Assembly (NCBI RefSeq): GCF_901709675.1
Contig: NC_051092.1
Span: forward strand, 3,724,491 to 3,788,490
DNA from: Syngnathus acus
Taxonomy: Eukaryota; Chordata; Actinopteri; Syngnathiformes; Syngnathidae
Direction of reading: 5' to 3'
DNA: 64,000 bases
The stretch's first letter is position 1. Every line of letters begins with the position of its first letter. The position numbers and the translations under genes are program-made. Below the pieces are notes generated by a model. That model did not search any database. It was not told the origin of the DNA and saw only the letters and a list, made by a program, of their open reading frames with translations. Shown in pieces: positions 50,361 through 60,605 of this stretch.

Positions 50361-51451
50361 CCTGTGTTCCGTGGGCTGTCGCAAAAATGTCGGTTGACCT
50401 CTTCCGCCCACATAGATACGAACTTACTCAAGTTAATCTTTCCTTCTTAGACAAAAGTTAAATCAGGTAAGCGTCTGACAGCGTTGCTGCGCGAACAGGT
50501 CCCGCCTACTCCACACGCGCGTGCACTCGGATGCCAAGAGCGCTTCATAATTTTCTGCAAAACCACAACTCATTGTGTGACTCACAAATAACCTTTTATC
50601 GTTGGGGAAAGCAGGATCAAATGTGGTAAAACAAATACGCTAACGTTGTAATAAAGTGCTGTCAGTACAACCATGCCATTGTAGTCAATGGGATAGTATT
50701 GAATTGACCGGTGCAACGATATTATGTATTGTATGACAATGTTGGTTTTAGTTTATTCTAAAATTGCCACTCAAAACAGATGCTGGAAAGTTGTGATAAA
50801 AAAATAGGCTGATTTTTAAATGATGTGTGATGGTCTGGGATGACAAAGATGGATTAATGAGTTCCTGATATTTTGTTCTTCCCAACTACAAGCTTCATCA
50901 TAAACTTGCACTAAAAAAAACCTAATGTACAAGAATCTACAATTATTTTAATTCACAGTATTTTACAATATAAACCATTCCATAGATTGAATCATGCTCT
51001 GATCTAGTAGAGTGAAAAAGTAAATTGTTCAATGTTTCTTACTAAATTGTTAGACAGGAAAACATGTATTGCATCCAAAGACATGATGAGTCCAAAAGTA
51101 AAAAGTGTTATGATTGACTAATAATAATGATGATGGGGGGCACAGAAAATGTCATCATGAACCTCTCAAGTGCAAAGAACAAAATTTCTAGCGTAAACTA
51201 CAACATGAAATAAACTTCACATTGCTTTCTTAATGCATCACTTTGATGATGTCGCACCGTCAGGGGCTATATAATGTTCATTCGGTCCGTTTATCGGGTT
51301 TGATCTGGCAGTTAATGAAACCCAAAGTATCACCAAACCCCCCCAAATGTGGAAGCCAATGCTAAAAAACAAAATGGCAGTTAAAAACATGCATGTCAAG
51401 CTCCGGTTGAGTGCATCAGAGTGGCTTTTGCCGTGTTGGTAAATCCGAGGT
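50361..51451 (-). other. yaf2 3' UTR and gxylt1 promoter region
   Basis: About 1.1 kb between two genes on the same strand. The distal part is the probable yaf2 3' UTR, ending near the AATAAA at 50757-50752. The part from about 50.36 to 50.5 kb is the gxylt1 leader and promoter, richer in CG. No other gene is seen. Confidence 0.6.
50752..50757 (-). terminator. yaf2: Candidate yaf2 polyadenylation signal
   Basis: AATAAA on the minus strand about 700 bases after the yaf2 stop and about 390 bases before the gxylt1 ATG. It is the first canonical signal I found downstream of yaf2. Confidence 0.5.
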
Positions 51452-51692
51452 TCAATGAGCGTCCCCGTTGACTGACGAGCCGTCACCCCGCGGCGAGGAG
51501 CAGCGCGACACCCCTCGCTCAGTGTTGTCGGAGCTCGAGCCGCTTTGATTGTGCGGGTCGCCGGCTGCGGCGCTGGTGGAAGTAGACATAGGTTTGGCTT
51601 TCTCCTTAAAGTCTGTGATTATCACCGTTAGGTCACCGACTGTAACCTCCAAATGCTGAGCACTGCTCCGGTCCACGTTTTTTAACCTTGGT
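51452..51692 (-). CDS. yaf2: yaf2 last coding exon
   Basis: After TTCTGCAG it encodes [20 protein letters not shown], the RING1-binding strand segment, then the Ser-rich tail ending VNGDAH and TGA. Confidence 0.97.
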
Positions 51693-52774
51693 CTGCAGAA
51701 GAGAAATAACAAGAATTTACCGAGGATGACATTTTTTGGGTGTATATTGCCTAAAGAACTGATACTGATGAATGCGGCGACTGATACCTCATTTTTTTTA
51801 GGCTTTTCTTCCTCAGCGTGAGTTCTTTGTCGCTCTTCTCTGATCTTTCTTTCTTCTCCTTTTTAAGCAGGGTGGGCGGTGGTGCATATTGCTGATTTAC
51901 TTGCTGTACCACCAACTGGGAAACGGGTCGTGGTTTTCTAAAAGCATACAAACAAAAAAGGACAGTGTGATGGTTAGACTTTGGTGCATTTGTGAGATAG
52001 GTGCACATCGGGTTCAATGGATGGGAATTCAAAATGATTGCATCTTTGTAGCTTTGCAGTGCCGTTTTTTTGGTACTAGAACTGATTTAAAGCCCCCCCC
52101 CCCCCTTTCCAAGTGGGGTGTGCAGAACGTTCTCCTATGGCGCCCCCCCTGCAGGTGTTAGCATCCTACAAGGGCACTTTTATGATGCCTTTACCGTGAA
52201 AGGAAAAAGGCAGACGCTGTGTTTTGTGTTTACAAATTGAGAAACATCCGATACGAACTGACCCAAGCCATTTTAAAGCCGTCTTTAAACTGCGTAATTA
52301 CGTTACAGCCCTTCCTTTGTCCAAACATCACAAGACTTGGCACATTCATACCTCGTAGACGTCCCTTTCCTGACATCGCACATCGTGCACTTGAACGCCT
52401 CGGCGGTGTTCCTGAAGGTGCAGACACTGCAGTCCCAGTAACCATCGTCGGCTGGCGGCTGTTTCGGCAGCCGTTTCGGCCTTCAAACAACACAAAACAA
52501 CAGCGGAGCGACGTGTTGTAAAAACCGCGTGCGGGTAAAATTTAAACCACGGCGGTTAGGCTATAATGTTTTACAACTCTGAAGTCGGCGAAGGAGCGTT
52601 CATCGACACGGCAGCCCCGTATTTAACAAGCTAGCCGCCATGAAAACAGTTCAGTTCAAAAGACCTCCATCAATTTTCCGACGCGCTTTCTTTTCGGGAC
52701 TAGCCTGTAGAAGTGTCTTAATTCACGCACTGCATTTTTTTTTTTTACCTTGTAGGACTCTTCTTGTCGCCCAT
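51452..52774 (-). CDS. yaf2: YY1-associated factor 2
   Basis: Four minus-strand exons, 52774-52749, 52480-52352, 51937-51788 and 51692-51452, give 181 residues (human 180). MGDKKSPTR is followed by an RYBP/YAF2 RanBP2-type zinc finger: [13 protein letters not shown] with Cys at 26, 29, 40 and 43. A Lys-rich middle ([14 protein letters not shown]) comes next, then the C-terminal RING1-binding region with [20 protein letters not shown] and VIITDFKEK, and a Ser-rich tail with [14 protein letters not shown]2 and its paralog RYBP are alternative subunits of variant PRC1, which ubiquitylates histone H2A; the zinc finger also binds ubiquitin. The [14 protein letters not shown] text and the pphln1 neighbour identify YAF2 rather than RYBP. 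All three introns are short (268, 414 and 95 bases). Confidence 0.97.
51788..51937 (-). CDS. yaf2: yaf2 coding exon 3
   Basis: Encodes [20 protein letters not shown] and a Lys/Glu-rich run. Bounded by CTTTTAG and GTATCA with split Arg codons on both sides. Confidence 0.96.
52352..52480 (-). CDS. yaf2: yaf2 coding exon 2 (zinc finger)
   Basis: The acceptor TTTGAAG and the donor GTATGA bound the whole C-X2-C-X10-C-X2-C finger (YWDCSVC to KCTMCD). Both ends split Arg codons in the same phase. Confidence 0.96.
52749..52774 (-). CDS. yaf2: yaf2 coding exon 1
   Basis: Only 26 coding bases (MGDKKSPT plus a split Arg codon) before a GTAAAA donor. Too short for ORF detection, but identical in structure to the human first exon. 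Confidence 0.95.
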
Positions 52775-53877
52775 AATGCACAAGTTGCCGTCAGTGTGGT
52801 TTAAAGGCTCAAACGTGACCATTTAAAAATATAATTAGTCGGGTTTAGCTGCTACTCAGCTGTCGTTGAAACTCCGGTCAAGGAGAATCACGTGGCCGGC
52901 GTACAACCAATCACGTTAACGTAATCGCAACATCGCTCCGATAAAGAAAAACCTCAAGGAAAATACTCACATAAATGAAACACAATAATGCTAACCATTA
53001 TTATATATGTATATATTGATCTTTTAATTGTATTTAATCTCTCTAATCGATTATTTGTGGCATCCATTGAAGGACTACGGCCACTTCCTCCATTGTCCAC
53101 CGGGAGATGCGGTTTAAACCAACCTGAAATTTATAGCGCAGACGCGGAAACTATTGTGTTTCATGTTATCTGATTTTTAACTTTAAATACCAAAATTAAT
53201 CTAGGAAAATATATGGAAATTTGCAATCAGGGTTTCTAGTATGGTTCTTTTTGTCCACAACCTGGTTCGCACTCCATACCGCTAGTTGGCGGTAATGTAC
53301 CAACACGTTTCTTGTCAGCGGCCATTAGAAAAAGAAGAAGAAAAGAATAACATCGCCATGGTTTAATGCAGGGGTTTAATGTCCGTAGAAAATACATTTA
53401 CACTAGTAGACTAAAACACAAATTTAGTCTGGTGTAAAGCGGTCTAATTCGTGAAGATTTTCCTGTGGCGTACACCATGTTGTGTTTTGCTACTTCCTCG
53501 TGCAATGTTATGCTAACTTGCTAATCGATAAGCGTCGTCTCTCACGCACTTGCGGCCTTAAAACATAATTTATTTGTGATCATTTAACCAGGTATTTGGT
53601 AAAGTGTGGCTGTGTTGGCACCGTTGTTGAAAACCATTGGGGAACTTAGGTGCAACCTCACCAACATTGCTTGTCGGTCCAACGCACTGTACTGATCCAT
53701 CGTATTGATATCGCAACAAAAGTAAGTGAAAGTTTTTATTGTGCACGTATTGAGATCAGCATGTGTTCGTTCCTTAGTAGAATGTGTAAACTAGTTGCCA
53801 ATGTAGTTCTTGAGTCTTCCTGTTAAATCAATGACGAGCAACCAATTGCTTACAAAGTAATCACTTTTTTTTCTCAG
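52775..53877. promoter_or_regulatory. Head-to-head promoter region of yaf2 and pphln1
   Basis: The two start codons face away from each other 1.1 kb apart, as in human. Near yaf2 there is a CACGTG box (52889-52894) and a CCAAT box (52907-52911). A probable non-coding pphln1 first exon ends at a GTAAGT donor at 53722. GGCGGTAATGTACC at about 53289 resembles a short dispersed element seen near fish genes. Transcription starts cannot be fixed from sequence. Confidence 0.65.
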
Positions 53878-53893
53878 TGGCATTCAGACAAAG

Positions 53894-53920
53894 ATGGCAG
53901 TCGATACGTATGCGTTATGA
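53894..53920 (+). other. Upstream ORF overlapping the pphln1 start
   Basis: AAAGATGGC has A at -3 and G at +4, a strong start context, but it opens only 8 codons (stop TGA 53918-53920) in a different frame from the main ATG at 53910, which it overlaps. The same bases, AAGATGGC, also resemble a YY1 site. Confidence 0.55.
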
Positions 53921-53951
53921 ACACCAATACGCACCAGCGGATACAAGAGAG
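53910..53951 (+). CDS. pphln1: pphln1 first coding exon
   Basis: The exon begins at 53878 after TTTTCTCAG and ends at a GTAAGA donor. From ATG 53910 it encodes MRYEHQYAPADTRE, similar in type to the RYEYERIPRERAPP start of human periphilin. Confidence 0.7.
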
Positions 53952-56900
53952 GTAAGATAATATAATGTGTTAAAAACCCTCAGGTTCGTTCAGGCCCATG
54001 TGACAAATATGAAAGGTGTAACCTTTGAAGAAATGCACTCACACTATTTTTCAGGTGACAGTACGTAGAGTGGTCAACATTTTCGAAAGGAGCGCTCCAG
54101 GCCCCCCTGCAGCGGGGGACTATGACAGACAATTTCAAGAAGACACATGGTTTGATGACGGCCCGGGCTTCCCCCCTGAAAATTGTCCCAGGGACATGAA
54201 TTATCCATCAGACCGATATTACGATGGCAACCCCGATTATGGCAATTTCCACAGACACTCCCCACCTCACCACCAAGTAAGACAAGACCAGGATGTCTGA
54301 AACCAATTCTATTTCTACGCATTTTCCTGTCATGTTATTTAGTGAATGTTTTCCCCCTCACTCATCTCTTAGGAGCCACACCATCAACGTCCACATTACG
54401 ACGGAGATGATTTGAGGCATCAAATACGCGGAAGGTGATTTTTGTTGCTTTACTGTTCAAATTATTTACTTGGGTCACTGGTTTTGTTCCTTACCTCCGC
54501 TTAGGATGTTGTTTCGTAAAGTTAGTGGTCCCTGAGAAGCCAAAATATTCTGTGAGTAACTTGTCCAGTTTCCATGTGTTACAAATTTGTTTTTGACCAC
54601 TAGAGGGAGGCAGAGCGCCACTAAACAAAAAGTCAAGAAAAAGACAGCCGTGGCAGTATTTTAGATTTGTTGGAAAAGTCAGTTTGCACTTTTACTTTCA
54701 ATAACATGTTTCAGGATAGAATAAAAATGTCCCCACCCCTGGGGATCAATAAATATTCAATCAATCGATCAATCAATCAATCAATCAAAAGACAACATAT
54801 GTATTCTGCAGTATATTGAAACTGATCTCTCCGGGAGGTCCCAATATAAAATACATATGTTCTTTTGGTATTTTATATTGAAACACGCTTGGTAATTTAA
54901 AGAAAAAGTGCACATTAACTTTCTAAACGCACTAATTTGTAAGTAGGGCTGCACAATATTGGAAAAACTTGCGATATGTTCATTGAGTATCGCGATACCG
55001 CTATTTTATCGACAAATTGTGCAGCTTTATTTAGGAGCCTTTCTTTCTAACCCCACCGCTCGTAAACCTGGAGGCTTAACCCCAGGCGGAGTCGCTAAGT
55101 CCAGCTGCTGTAAAGCCGACATCAACGCACGCACTTCTCACCTCGCCAGCTTCAACATACCAACAGTTTACGGGCCCCCCACCACCGGCAGTCTTTTTTG
55201 CTAGAAGTCATACCAGGCTAGAATAGGGGACAAAGGGCACGAGTGTCTACTCACGCTGCCAAAAAAAACCCAGCATCTGCCCTAATAGAAAAAACAGCCG
55301 CAGCACTCCCTCTTGAGCTAAAACGGCCATTTTACGTTTCAATCCGAAAGATGCGAGGCCTCCTTCGATATGATCTCTTTTTAAAATGCGCTTTTAGTTT
55401 ATGTTCAGACTGAGGACTCGACAACCAGGTGCCCGCGGGGACGCTTAAACATCTGGCTACAGTCCCACGCCGTCGTCAGCGGTTGAATAATGCGCGGAAG
55501 TGGCGTTGCCGCAACTCCGGTGACAGCGCTCGGTGACTTCAGCTTTATATTTGGCTCTAATTAAACAGTGCCTTCCATTGAGGACAAGCGCTGACTTGAA
55601 AATTGGTGCCGAGTTGAAAATTGGGCCTTTTACGTGTTCCAAGGGCCAAAAGTGGAAGATTGCCTCCGTTCCACAAATTGATCCATGTGCCCTACTGGCT
55701 CTGAATTTAAATCTGTGGTTTAGCCTTCCGCCCGTTCTTTTTCACAGCCCAACCATTATCCACTTTCCCTTCTAAACCTGTAATAATGAATTTGACGAGA
55801 CTTGAATTAATTGTGTGCTCTGTTCTCATCGTTCTGGCTCGAGCTTTCTTTAGCTGCAGCAAACTTGAACCCTGTCTGTGTTCTTTTTTTTGTGCAGAAA
55901 AAATGGCCGACCGGGTCCATATTTCAATAACAGGGGTCGAGGCAACTCTCACAAGTAAGTCGGTTCCCTTTCTAATTTCTCCCAAAGTTATTCTGCAATG
56001 ATGCACAAAAACAAAATGATGAGATCAACCTAACTGCGCTGTGGTTCGTTGCGGTCGCGACGACCAAAATCACTTCAGGTACTCGCAGAACGCTAAAGGA
56101 GACTGGGATCGCTCATCGGGAAAGAAGAAAAACCAACCACCGCCGAAAAAGAACGTTTCTCCTGAGGCGGAAAAAGGCGCTGCAAACGCTCCAAAAGGTA
56201 AGTCGTTATTTACGTGGTTCTTGAACATCCCGAGCGATGCCATTAAGCACTTTTTTTTTTTTTTTTTTACTAAAGAGTGCTCGGGCAATGTCACAGGGAT
56301 CCCTCAGAAGCCTACATTTCACGTCCCTTCTTTTAGACTTTTACACGATTCTGCCAAAAATAGTTAGAAAGAATATTTTCAGCGGAGTCGACACGGTAAA
56401 GGTCACGAGACTAAGCCGAAGTAATTTCTTTGCTTTGATTTGCGCTGAGCATATTTATGTGCCGGAAATGTCGTGCTTTGTTGTGTGCCAGCCTTTTGAA
56501 GATGCAATAAAAGAGTGAGAAAACCGTTGTACCTCCCACCTCCATCTGGAACACTAATTAGGCCAGTAAAGCATGTGGAAATGGGGTTCTGGCCATTTTC
56601 TCTGCGCATACTTCTATTTGCTCTCATGCTTTCAGGGGCGAGTAATTAATAACCTTTTTTTTTTTTTTAACATAGTTTGGTAGACTGACTTAAAGTTTGT
56701 AGTAACATATCGTGAACTCTTCGTGACCCCAACATGCTTAAATATGACTTAGCTTAAAATAATTGATATGGTTCTTGCATTGCTGACCATTTTTTAATAA
56801 TTGTGTTTTTCTTTTATTAGCGAAGCCTGCCGCGATATCGACCCCACCCCCAAGTGTCCCCGCGGAGGAGCCTCCCCAAACGTCTTCATCGATAAAGGTA

Positions 56901-59838
56901 AATATCAGTATTTGCTTCCGATGCTCTCGTATCGTCGGCTCCACTCGGCGTTGACATGTGGCGCGCATAATGAGGCTCGTAGAAAGAAAAAAAAACAACA
57001 ACAACTCAACACTGGTCAAAGAGTTAAGTTGTCTCTCTCTGTGCTTGGAAAGTCTTTGAAATCAGAACCGGTTTCTGAAACTGGTGACCTCACCCACTGA
57101 CCCACGACCTTTACCCGACTAGGAAAAAACTTGTGACGCCGAACCGGAGAAGGAGGAGGAGGTGGCTCCTTCCAGCGTGGAGCCTGAGAAGACGCAAAAC
57201 GAAGAATTAAAGGCGCGGCGCTCGGAAGCCATCAAAGCCAAAGCATTGGAAATCGAAAAGGTACATTTTACTTTGGGCCGATACTCTTGGCTTGTGCAGG
57301 ATAATGTTTTTTTTGGGGGGGGTGATGCTTTTAGTGTCAAATGAAGCTTACCTACTACTAGTAAAATATGAATCTGTTAAAATAAAAGTTATACCACCTG
57401 CCCACCAATGACTGGCAACACATTTTGGTTTCAAAATGCCAGTCAGCAGGTTGCAAAAGGCCTGCTATTTAGCGTAGCGCTTTCTTCCCCCCGCCCCTTG
57501 GCCCCTCCCCGCTACACTACGTGCCACTTATCTGTTCCTGTTCAAGCGGGGCAGGAATTGGCCCGCGGGATGTCAGGCGGCCCACCCGCAGCGTGGTACG
57601 TCTTTTGGCATCGGCGCGTACACGCTTAAACCCCGCAGGTTCCCAGCGCCGCCACAGACGGCGAGCGCTCCGCTGCCTTTACGGGAACATCTGCCTCCGA
57701 GCTGTACGCGTCACATGGCGGGCAAAGTGGGTAACTTGTAAAATAAGTAAGAAAGCATACAGTGCAGCTTTCTATTCCGAGAACGGGAATCAGTTTTTTT
57801 TTCTTTTTTGTGCCCAAATACTCCTCAGCCTCTCTGCGTGGATTCTGAGGAACAGTCATTAAATCTTAAACAAATACAACATGCCCATAAATGTAACTGG
57901 CATGAAAAATAAAATCAAACCTTCCTTCCAAATACCTCATTCATGATGTCATAGATGGTCAGATACGAACCGCGGAACAAATGATCATACGAGATAAGTC
58001 TCAAAGTATCAGAAATGGCGAGGGATTCCTCAGGGAACCGTACCGATGAAACTTTTTAACAATTAGCTGCTTTTCGAGATGTTGGCTTAGCAGGCAGCTT
58101 TTAATTTCACCTAATGCGTACCAGCCCTCAATTAGAAGGCTTGTTAAGCGGGACCCCCGCCTGCCTCATTTAGATTCTCACATGCGAGCACCGTGTGTGT
58201 GTGTGTGTGTGTGTGTGTAATCTCACTCAGGGCCCCAATTTCCCAAGACCACCACCCCTTCAGTACCCCTGAGTATATGTTCACAATTTGGACCTCCGCA
58301 AACATCCGATTTGGGTTGGAGCCCGCTTTTTCAAGGCTCCCCCCTCTGCATTTTCGCAGTGTTCCTCTCAGGGCTTCTCACCTCTGTGGCCGCATAGCGG
58401 AGGGTTTAAAATGGAGAACCTCCAAAACTAACACTTTGACAACATCCGGGTCAAAAATCGACCTCTGTTTTTGCTAGCAAACGCACGTGTCCCATCAAGG
58501 GAAAGCAGATGAGGTCATACTCATGATTAAAGACCCCAGAATTCAAATTCAAAATCTACTTCACAAGTTGTACCACTTTTGAGGCGTTCCGCTTTGGAGG
58601 TTCCACTGTACTTGCTTTGCGTAAATGCTCAGAGAATTATTTTCCAGGAAGAAGTTGTTGAAATGCCACCTGAGGTTTCAGCTGTGTCATGTTAAACATT
58701 GTTAAAAATGAAACCTTCATCCTAAGATGTGGTTGCACACCCAGTTTGCCGTCTATGTTCTTCACGGCGCTGAGGGCCGTCATTATGCCGATCAAACGCA
58801 TCCCACAGTCTCGGCTATTTCTGTCGGCCTCGGCGAGCGCGAAGCACCTTGTCGGAAAGCGAGAACGACAAAACGCAATGATCGGATTAATGAGCTGCGC
58901 CTGGTAGTCGCATTATCTTCTTTGCGTTTCATTCTAGATGACATACTACTTATGCGACCGTGGTCTTCTGTGAAATTAGCTTCACGGGATTAGCAGTTCA
59001 GAAGATGAACGCATGAATGAATAATTTAAGTCACACAGTCGACGTACAGATTTAATAGAGATGATCTCATTCCTTTTACCCTGTCAATCATGTGTCACCC
59101 ACTTTTTGAATCGTATTATTTTTAAGTCTTTTTTTTTTTTTTTAACCAAAATTCAAAACCCTAAAACACTCAAGGGGTAAAGGTGATCTGGATTTAATTA
59201 CCACAACCCTGGAGGACCCGGCTGTCCCAGCCTGACCCCTTTGCTGCCTTGTCTGGCTGGCGTGGTCCTAAAAACCCTGCACCCCATCAGCATCCCCCTC
59301 CGCCCCTCCCAGGTGATAAAGAAGTTGTGAGCTCGCACCTGGGACACCTACAAAGAACTTAACAGCCACTTTTGGTTGGCAGTAAAGTCCTCGAGGGATG
59401 CGAGAGCTCGTTACAACGTGGTGTGAAAGAATGCCGCAGTACGACGAAAGATTTGACACCTCGCCGTCTCGTTCCGTTATGGGCCGACTCGCTCACCTGT
59501 TTCGTGGAATACGGCACTTAAGCAAGAATGAGGTCACGAAGTTCACCTTCAACGAGAGGGACGCTCCGCTATATTTCCCCCCCCAACCTGGCACATGACC
59601 TCCACCTGTAACATTATTTTCAATTTTTTTTATTTTTTTTGTGCAGCACCATAGGCAGGATTGCGAGACATTCGGCACAGTGGTGAAGATGTTGGTGTCC
59701 AAGGAGCCCACTTTGGAGAATCTTATTCACAGTGCTCTGAATGCAAACTTGTCTGAAATGAGACAACACTGCTTAGCTGCCCTCAGGCACTACGTGAAAG
59801 AACTCGATGAGGCGCTGGAGTCAGACAATACAACTTAA
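53910..59838 (+). CDS. pphln1: Periphilin 1
   Basis: Eight coding exons join in phase: 53910-53951, 54055-54276, 54373-54434, 55898-55954, 56079-56197, 56821-56897, 57123-57260 and 59647-59838, giving 302 residues. The first part (RYEHQY, VVNIFER) follows the start of human periphilin. A disordered region rich in Arg, Tyr, Gly and His follows, including RPGPYFNNRGRG. A Lys/Pro/Glu region comes next. The conserved C-terminal helical domain starts near residue 222 (RSEAIKAKALEIEK) and continues with RQDCETFGTVVKMLVSKEPT. In human the C-terminal domain dimerises and binds TASOR in the HUSH complex, which silences retroelements and intronless DNA; the disordered part binds RNA. The protein is shorter than human, and I cannot see the segment with the SKWAAEKLE motif. 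The start is the least certain part: the ATG context is weak and a strong out-of-frame ATG precedes it. Confidence 0.88.
54055..54276 (+). CDS. pphln1: pphln1 coding exon 3 (second coding)
   Basis: Seventy-four codons between TTTTTCAG and GTAAGA: VTVRRVVNIFERSAPG, then an acidic and Tyr/Pro-rich stretch ending HSPPHHQ. Low complexity typical of the periphilin N-terminus. Confidence 0.9.
54373..54434 (+). CDS. pphln1: pphln1 coding exon 4
   Basis: EPHHQRPHYDGDDLRHQIRG plus a split Arg codon, between CTCTTAG and GTGATT. Confidence 0.82.
54728..54787. mobile_element. Retroposon 3' tail with (ATCA)n
   Basis: The text CCACCCCTGGGGATCAATAA followed by AATC repeats resembles the 3' end of a fish non-LTR retroposon and its tail microsatellite. 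The body is not recognisable. Confidence 0.5.
54944..55030. mobile_element. Short MITE with inverted ends in pphln1 intron
   Basis: The left end TAGGGCTGCACAAT and the complement of the right end (TAAAGCTGCACAAT) match. The interior has GCGATATG and GTATCGCGATACCG words typical of a dispersed fish repeat. It seems to be an internally deleted copy of about 87 bases. Confidence 0.65.
55898..55954 (+). CDS. pphln1: pphln1 coding exon 5
   Basis: A 57-base exon (RKNGRPGPYFNNRGRGNSH) between TTTGTGCAG and GTAAGT. It completes split codons on both sides, an RG-rich RNA-binding type text. Confidence 0.82.
56079..56197 (+). CDS. pphln1: pphln1 coding exon 6
   Basis: KYSQNAKGDWDRSSGKKKNQ, then a Pro/Lys run ending NAPK, between CACTTCAG and GTAAGT. 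Confidence 0.85.
56821..56897 (+). CDS. pphln1: pphln1 coding exon 7
   Basis: Twenty-six codons rich in Pro and Ser (AKPAAISTPPPSVPAEEPPQ onward) after TTTTATTAG. The donor is GTAAAT. There is no recognisable motif, so it is supported by phase and splice sites only. Confidence 0.75.
57123..57260 (+). CDS. pphln1: pphln1 coding exon 8
   Basis: Acidic stretch followed by ARRSEAIKAKALEIEK, matching the start of the periphilin C-terminal helical domain (human RSKAIASKTKEIEQ). The acceptor CCCGACTAG is weak and the donor is GTACAT. Confidence 0.88.
57261..59646 (+). other. pphln1: pphln1 last intron (2.4 kb)
   Basis: No exon was found between the last two coding exons. It contains a GT microsatellite and several T or C runs. 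The ORFs in it have no family resemblance. Confidence 0.65.
58193..58218. repeat. (GT)n microsatellite
   Basis: About 13 uninterrupted GT units. Confidence 0.95.
59647..59838 (+). CDS. pphln1: pphln1 last coding exon
   Basis: After TTTTTGTGCAG it encodes HHRQDCETFGTVVKMLVSKE and the rest of the C-terminal domain (63 residues), ending SDNTT and TAA. RQDCETFG and VVKML are nearly invariant in periphilins. Confidence 0.96.
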   Translation, partial: HHRQDCETFGTVVKMLVSKEPTLENLIHSALNANLSEMRQHCLAALRHYVKELDEALESDNTT

Positions 59839-59881
59839 TGTGGACATTGGATTATTATTATTTTTTTCTTCACCCTTCAAC

Positions 59882-59922
59882 AAGTCTCGTTCCATTAAAA
59901 CAATGCGAATGGAACGAGACTT
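59882..59922 (+). promoter_or_regulatory. Perfect 15-bp stem-loop in pphln1 3' UTR
   Basis: AAGTCTCGTTCCATT (59882-59896) pairs without mismatch with AATGGAACGAGACTT (59908-59922) around an 11-base loop (AAAACAATGCG). It starts 44 bases after the stop codon. The function is unknown. It could be an RNA structural element or a short inverted-repeat insertion. Confidence 0.75.
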
Positions 59923-59979
59923 ATTTTTTTTGCTGGTTCATGCTATTGTTCATCAAATCTTTGTTTTTAATAACGTTGG

Positions 59980-60005
59980 TATATATATATATATATATAT
60001 ATATA
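59980..60005. repeat. (AT)n microsatellite
   Basis: About 13 TA units in the pphln1 3' UTR. Confidence 0.95.
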
Positions 60006-60545
60006 AAACCGCTGCACTTTTCCAACTGACAAATGTATTTCACAATCCATTCCAAATATCAAACTGTTAGTTGAGCAGTAGTGAAAACGGATTCTCAAAA
60101 CCAAAGTATTTTACTGTGTTTTATCTTGACACTAACATTTATGATCCTGTGATAAGATAATGTAGGAAAGTTTTCTGATTGAAAATATGCAGAAGTATTG
60201 TAATGAGAAAAAAGCTGACATATATTCAGGTTTCATCGAGTGCCTCTGCGGTGATAGACTTTTTTCATGTTGCTGCATCATACCGTATAATGATGAACCT
60301 TTCATGTAATACATTAAACTCAACAAATTATGTATGCGGTTGGCGGTTATGCTCTATATAGCCCGATTAATGTTTGTGTATCATATTCCAAGCAAAGACT
60401 TGAACAGTATTGTGGGACCAGTTGAAACTCACTTGAATAATCTATTAAAACGTATTAAAAGTCCTCAATATGTATTTCATTTTTTGAGTTTAATCCTTAA
60501 TGATTTTTTTTTTTATTCACTGTTATCCATTTTCGTGTACTTTTG

Positions 60546-60562
60546 CCCCCCCCCCCCCCCCA
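60546..60562. repeat. Poly-C run
   Basis: About 17 consecutive C between the two convergent gene ends. Confidence 0.85.
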
Positions 60563-60599
60563 ACCCCAAAATAACACACATTAGGACATTGTTGTTGTT

Positions 60600-60605
60600 T
60601 TTATT
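60600..60605 (-). terminator. prickle1: Candidate prickle1 polyadenylation signal
   Basis: AATAAA on the minus strand 475 bases after the prickle1 stop. On this reading the 3' UTR is about 61080 to 60585 and ends close to the pphln1 3' end. Confidence 0.6.

Larger units (their letters stand above)
59839..60500 (+). other. pphln1: pphln1 3' UTR (end uncertain)
   Basis: Non-coding sequence after the pphln1 stop. It holds a strong stem-loop, an AT microsatellite and ATTAAA-type signals (for example 60313-60318). No canonical AATAAA was seen on the plus strand, so the end is a guess. Confidence 0.45.

Noticed and set aside
54728-54787. CRISPR-like or regulatory meaning for the ATCA repeats
   Set aside because: A simple microsatellite at a retroposon tail. 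Units are 4 bases without spacers, and the genome is eukaryotic.
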